A stretch of DNA of 64,000 nt from Butyrivibrio sp. MC2021. Lineage in GTDB: Bacteria; Bacillota; Clostridia; Lachnospirales; Lachnospiraceae. The position numbers and the translations under genes are program-made. Position 1 is the first letter of the stretch. Each line of letters begins with the position of its first letter. The stretch is taken from the NCBI RefSeq assembly GCF_000621605.1, contig NZ_JHXX01000001.1, positions 1,054,001-1,118,000 on the forward strand. Reading direction: 5' to 3'. This document shows, piece after piece, positions 60,623 to 64,000 of this stretch. The notes under the pieces were generated by a model. The model had not been told where the DNA came from. It saw nothing but the letters and a program-made list of their open reading frames with translations, and did no database searches.

Positions 60623-61576
60623 TCAGGGCCATACACCGGGTCTTGGTTTGTTAACCTGGACGATTCTTGCCTGTTCAAGATTCCTGAGCAGAAGAAGTCT
60701 AGCCTCCCCAACCTTCTCCGGCTTGATCATGAAATAGCAATAGGTCTCAATAAGTGAAAACAGATTGGCGGTTCTTCCTTCAATCTTGAAGTTATTGATT
60801 CCGTTAGGCACATATTTCTCCCAGATAAGCTCCGGGGAAACGAAGGTGGAATAATCCTTGATAGTATAAAGACAGTTCTTATCTCCGTATTCACAGTGCC
60901 AGGGAATGATGTGCTTTCTCTTCTCGGGAGGGAGCTTCCTATTCTCCTCCACAATCTTCTGGTTCATGCCAATGTTCTTGTAATGATCGCCTCTTCTCTT
61001 GCAATCGGGAACACAAACAGCATTAACCAAAACCTCAAGCCTTGACTTATCTGTAATCTGGTCAATAAGGTCCCATTTGTTGTTCATGTTGTAATCAAGA
61101 ACAACATATTTATAGTCCTTCTCCAGCTCTGCATTGACAGAAGCCACATCCCTTATCTCCTTACAGGTAGTGGAATCAATCCTGTAGGAAGGATAGTTCT
61201 TTCTGATGTATTCTTCCAGAATAGGAGAAAAAACAAGAACCTCATTCTTGCCATTATCGCCTTCCTTCAGACAGAAATTACAGAATGGATCCGCTAAATC
61301 TTCCTCTTTAATTAAAGGGTTGGTATATGTAAATCTGACAGGAATATTCTTTTTGTTAATAGAAGTGATAACGTTTCTTACAAATCCCGCATCACACTGA
61401 TCATCACCAAGAAGACGGCCGCCATTCCAAAGTGAAAAAGGAAAAGCTCCAAAGAAAGATGCTATCTCAACACCTTCTCTAAAATACTCTGGATGCTGCT
61501 CCAGCATACTGATCCAGAACATATTAAGAGGGAAATTATACCTCAGTCCCGGAAGATGAAATCTTACTTTTTCCAT
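60623..61576 (-). CDS. U32-peptidase-like protein of unknown role
   Basis: This 317-residue protein resembles the U32 peptidase/PrtC fold in its C-terminal half: a stretch like VLDYNMNNKWDLIDQI, a cysteine set (VCVPDCKRRGDHY and WHCEYGDKNC) and FKIEGRTANLFSLIE near residue 270. An additional FCNFC pair is present near residue 102. Some U32-like proteins use such cysteines for an iron-sulfur cluster. The chosen start has AGAGG eight bases upstream. It is the first gene of the GH115 unit. A peptidase is unexpected in a sugar locus, and the assignment is only from motif resemblance. Confidence 0.55.
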   Translation of the reverse strand: MEKVRFHLPGLRYNFPLNMFWISMLEQHPEYFREGVEIASFFGAFPFSLWNGGRLLGDDQCDAGFVRNVITSINKKNIPVRFTYTNPLIKEEDLADPFCNFCLKEGDNGKNEVLVFSPILEEYIRKNYPSYRIDSTTCKEIRDVASVNAELEKDYKYVVLDYNMNNKWDLIDQITDKSRLEVLVNAVCVPDCKRRGDHYKNIGMNQKIVEENRKLPPEKRKHIIPWHCEYGDKNCLYTIKDYSTFVSPELIWEKYVPNGINNFKIEGRTANLFSLIETYCYFMIKPEKVGEARLLLLRNLEQARIVQVNKPRPGVWP

Positions 61577-61665
61577 ATTTAATACCTCTAAAACACAACC
61601 ACTGATATCAAGCGCCAATACCGCTTTATTAAACAAAAAAGCTACAAAATTACCCTTTTTTGCTT

Positions 61666-61703
61666 AATAAAACGGCCAAGGCAAAAGTAAAACTTTTGCC
61701 TTG
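61666..61703 (-). terminator. terminator of the sugar-binding lipoprotein gene
   Basis: CAAGGCAAAAG (61677-61687) and CTTTTGCCTTG (61693-61703) are perfect 11-base arms around TAAAA. On the minus strand the stem is followed by GGCCGTTTTATT. It lies between the binding-protein gene and the U32-like gene, so those may be separate transcripts or read-through related. Confidence 0.75.
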
Positions 61704-61741
61704 ACCGGCATAAATGCAAAGCTACTTAAGACTTACTCAAA

Positions 61742-63244
61742 TTACTTATTGGCCTCGTCAACGTATGACTTCCATGTGTCACGGATAGCTTCAACCTGCT
61801 CAGATACAACTGAGTTAGGTCCGATGTTCCATACGAAGTCTGAACCAAGGCTGAGGTTAGGAATCATGCCGTGGAATGCAATTGTTCCCTTCTCTGTCAT
61901 CATCTGGATTGTCTCATCAACTGCTCTCTCATCGAAGATACCGTTTCTAGCTGTTGAAAGGTATCCGTTGTAATCCTCGTACTCAGCTGAAGGAGCGTTT
62001 GTCCAGAGGTTCCAAGCGAATGCAAGCTTCCAAGCCTTGTCTGCATCATAGCATCCAGGGATAGCTACAGGGTTGTTTGACCAAACGTTTACATAATCTG
62101 TAGCCTTAGGTCCCTTAGGGAACATAACGAAACCAACTTCGTCCTGCATATCCTCAAGGAAGTTACCAGGGCATCCAGCGTACTCATCTTCTACCATGAA
62201 TGCAGCCTGTCCGTTAAGGAACTGCTCTTTGTAGTAATCCCACTCAGCACCCTCAGGGTTAGCAACTTCTGCATCATATGTTGAGAAGATCTTTACAGTC
62301 CACTCAAGAGCCTCAAGAGTCTCAGGAGACTCAAGGTTGTATGTGTACTTGCCGCTAGCATCCTTACCAATGTAAGAACCATTGTTTGAGAAGATAGCTG
62401 CTGTTGTCATGTTACCTTCGTTAAGTGTAAGACCATAAACATCGATAGTACCATCGTTGTCCTTATCCTGCTGAACCTTGCTCATAAGCTCTTCGAACTT
62501 ATCCCATGTCCATGTTCCGTCAGCCTGCATATCGTAGATTGACTCAGGATCGATACCTGCATCTGTAAGAAGTCTCTTGTTGAAGTATACACCTGTACGA
62601 GCCTCTGAATAGCCAGCGAACATAGCGTAGATTGAATTTCCCTTTGAATACTGCTCATGAAGCTTGTTTCTCTGGAACTTAGGAGCGCTGAAGTCAAGGC
62701 AATCAAGAGTTGCAAGGTCATACATAAGGCCGTTTGACATAGCTGATGTGATAGCCGGATCATCACGAAGGGTGAAGATGTAGTTCTCGTCACCACCGGT
62801 TGTAGCATAGTCTACGAAATCTGCAGGTGTTGAACCCCAGTCAGACATAGCCTGCTCTTTGATTGTGAAGTTGTATGTCTCCTGAATGAAATCTCTGTAC
62901 TCCTGACGAGCTTCCTCATACTCGTTAGCTGGTTCTGCAGGATCTCCTGACCACCAGTCACGAATGATGATTTCCATACCGCCAAGGTCGATTGGGTTAC
63001 CAGCATCATCTGTGATAACCTTGTAAGGATCATAATCAGATTCTGCAACTTCCTCTGCAGGTGCCTCCTCTGCTGCAGATGCCTCTGCTGCAGGTGTCTC
63101 TGCAGGAGCCTCTGCTGTTGTGTCAGCAGGTGTCTCTGTTGTTGCGCCGCCGTCAGCAGTCTGATTACCGCAAGCTGTCATGCTTACAAGTGTAGCTGCT
63201 GCCATAATAGCAGCTGTTGTCTTTGTTGTTAAAGACTTTCTCAT
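61742..63244 (-). CDS. sugar ABC transporter substrate-binding lipoprotein
   Basis: This 500-residue protein is a family 1 extracellular solute-binding protein. It starts with a lipoprotein signal (lipobox SMTACG, Cys25) and an Ala/Glu/Thr-rich linker (about 30-70). The rest has the two-lobed binding fold; QAAFMVEDEYAG and a tryptophan-rich region (VNVWSNNPVAIPG) are typical of oligosaccharide binders. AAAAGGAGGAAC precedes the ATG. A permease gene lies upstream in the same direction, and xylan-degrading genes lie downstream, so xylo-oligosaccharides are the likely ligand. Confidence 0.92.
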   Translation of the reverse strand: MRKSLTTKTTAAIMAAATLVSMTACGNQTADGGATTETPADTTAEAPAETPAAEASAAEEAPAEEVAESDYDPYKVITDDAGNPIDLGGMEIIIRDWWSGDPAEPANEYEEARQEYRDFIQETYNFTIKEQAMSDWGSTPADFVDYATTGGDENYIFTLRDDPAITSAMSNGLMYDLATLDCLDFSAPKFQRNKLHEQYSKGNSIYAMFAGYSEARTGVYFNKRLLTDAGIDPESIYDMQADGTWTWDKFEELMSKVQQDKDNDGTIDVYGLTLNEGNMTTAAIFSNNGSYIGKDASGKYTYNLESPETLEALEWTVKIFSTYDAEVANPEGAEWDYYKEQFLNGQAAFMVEDEYAGCPGNFLEDMQDEVGFVMFPKGPKATDYVNVWSNNPVAIPGCYDADKAWKLAFAWNLWTNAPSAEYEDYNGYLSTARNGIFDERAVDETIQMMTEKGTIAFHGMIPNLSLGSDFVWNIGPNSVVSEQVEAIRDTWKSYVDEANK

Positions 63245-63397
63245 ACTTTTTGTTCCTCCTTTTGCTTTTACAATAGGTAATATATTGTCCGGTGTCCCCG
63301 GTAACAATCTGTTCAAAAATTGTTCATTTTTATTTTACCACATATCCACAAATTAATGGTAAAATATTTATCTTTTTTGTATATTTTTATATTCTGA

Positions 63398-64000
63398 TTA
63401 CATCTTAATACCAGTACTTGAGATACTTTCTACAAATGCTCTCTGTGCAAAGAGATAAAGGAAAATAAGTGGCATTACGATCATTAGAGTTCCTGTAGCA
63501 AGAATACAGTTGGAATAAGCAACTGAAATTGTTGTCTTTACTCCGTTAATTCTCTGGATAAATGCACCAAGACTGTCTACAATTCGTGCAAGTGCTGTGC
63601 TGACAAGCTTGGTATTTCCAAGGAACATCTTTGAATAGAAGCCATCTGTCCACTGCCATACAAATGCGAAAAGGAAACATGATGTAATGATGGGCTTAGC
63701 CTGTGGAAGCATGATTCTGATGAAGGTCTTAAGTGTTCCGCATCCATCTACGTAAGCTGCCTCTTCAAGGTCTCCCGGGATGTTTCTGAAGTACTGACGG
63801 ATCATGTAAATATACAATCCGTTCTTAAGTCCCATACATCCTGCACTCATCAGATAGTAGGGAAGCTTGGAACCACGAAGGTTGATTGTCTGACCTGTAA
63901 CAAGATTGAAGATTCCAAGAATATCAAAGTATCTGAAGTGAAGGTGAAGTGAGCTGGCAATTGTCTGAGGTGGAATAAGGATTACAAGGATAACACAGGC
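63398..64000 (-). CDS. sugar ABC transporter permease (partial, cut by window edge)
   Basis: This is the C-terminal 201 residues of a MalG-type permease. The frame stays open to base 64000, so the N-terminus lies outside the window. Features include membrane segments PPQTIASSLHLHF, the EAA loop EEAAYVDGCGTLKTFIRIMLPQ (contact with the ATPase), FAFVWQWTDGF, and a last segment ending FVESISSTGIKM. It is followed by the binding-protein gene 153 bases downstream, a common order. No ATPase gene is in the window; such sugar transporters often use a shared ATPase encoded elsewhere. Confidence 0.9.
   Translation of the reverse strand, partial: ACVILVILIPPQTIASSLHLHFRYFDILGIFNLVTGQTINLRGSKLPYYLMSAGCMGLKNGLYIYMIRQYFRNIPGDLEEAAYVDGCGTLKTFIRIMLPQAKPIITSCFLFAFVWQWTDGFYSKMFLGNTKLVSTALARIVDSLGAFIQRINGVKTTISVAYSNCILATGTLMIVMPLIFLYLFAQRAFVESISSTGIKM

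Noticed and set aside
1-64000. Prophage, insertion element, CRISPR array, or defence island
   Set aside because: I found no transposase, integrase, capsid, cas or restriction genes and no spaced direct-repeat array. The nuclease-helicase fusion and AddAB are standard repair genes and do not form a defence cluster.

Overview
The window looks like chromosomal DNA from a fibre-degrading anaerobic Firmicute of the Lachnospiraceae, most like Butyrivibrio or Pseudobutyrivibrio. The evidence is moderate GC, strong AGGAGG-type ribosome sites, a T-box on valS, ECF-type vitamin transporters, AddAB instead of RecBCD, several c-di-GMP enzymes, and plant-polysaccharide enzymes (GH3, GH43, GH88, GH115, SGNH esterases). 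The genus is an inference. I see no rRNA, tRNA, insertion sequence, prophage or CRISPR array.

Layout, left to right. 0.1-2.7 kb: an alanine/Na+ symporter and a ZIP metal transporter with a perfect palindrome upstream. 2.9-8.9 kb: a minus-strand unit of a permuted, membrane-anchored GH3, a normal cytoplasmic GH3 and a GtrA membrane protein. 9.1-12.3 kb: a LytTR regulator, a GHKL histidine kinase and a diguanylate cyclase in one operon. 12.4-18.6 kb: a small PH-domain protein, then a minus-strand unit for uronic-acid polysaccharides (heparinase II/III-type lyase, GH88 unsaturated glucuronyl hydrolase, DUF2264) ending in a GNAT acetyltransferase. 18.7-27.7 kb: TPR proteins, RidA, two GT-C-like membrane proteins and an MBOAT/SGNH O-acylation pair. 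27.6-32.2 kb: a small acidic protein, folC and valS behind a valine T-box. 32.2-37.1 kb: a TPR-GGDEF protein, an intergenic region rich in inverted repeats, a nuclease-helicase fusion and an HPr-like protein lacking its catalytic histidine. 37.4-41.3 kb: asnA, hflX, a thiT gene under a TPP riboswitch, and a CPBP protease. 41.3-50.9 kb: addA, addB and an EAL phosphodiesterase. 50.9-54.2 kb: a PdxR-like regulator divergent from an ECF S component and a YwlG-family gene, then a small membrane protein. 54.2-64 kb: a glucuronoxylan locus (GH43, GH115, SGNH esterase, U32-like protein) with a sugar ABC binding lipoprotein and a permease cut by the window edge.

Working together: the right-hand locus fits import and trimming of acetylated, methylglucuronic-acid-substituted xylo-oligosaccharides. 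The 13.5-18.6 kb unit fits cleavage of a uronate polymer by elimination followed by hydrolysis of the unsaturated product. The 20.5-26.1 kb genes fit assembly and O-acylation of a cell-surface polysaccharide. Three c-di-GMP genes at separate loci suggest regulated surface behaviour.

The most interesting items are the HPr-like protein without histidine, a terminator hairpin that also covers the helicase ribosome site, the repeat-rich 440-bp gap at 33.9-34.3 kb, the metal-transporter palindrome, the permuted anchored GH3, the LytTR/GHKL/GGDEF operon, and the U32-like protein inside the xylan locus. I did not find a clearly new defence or mobile system.
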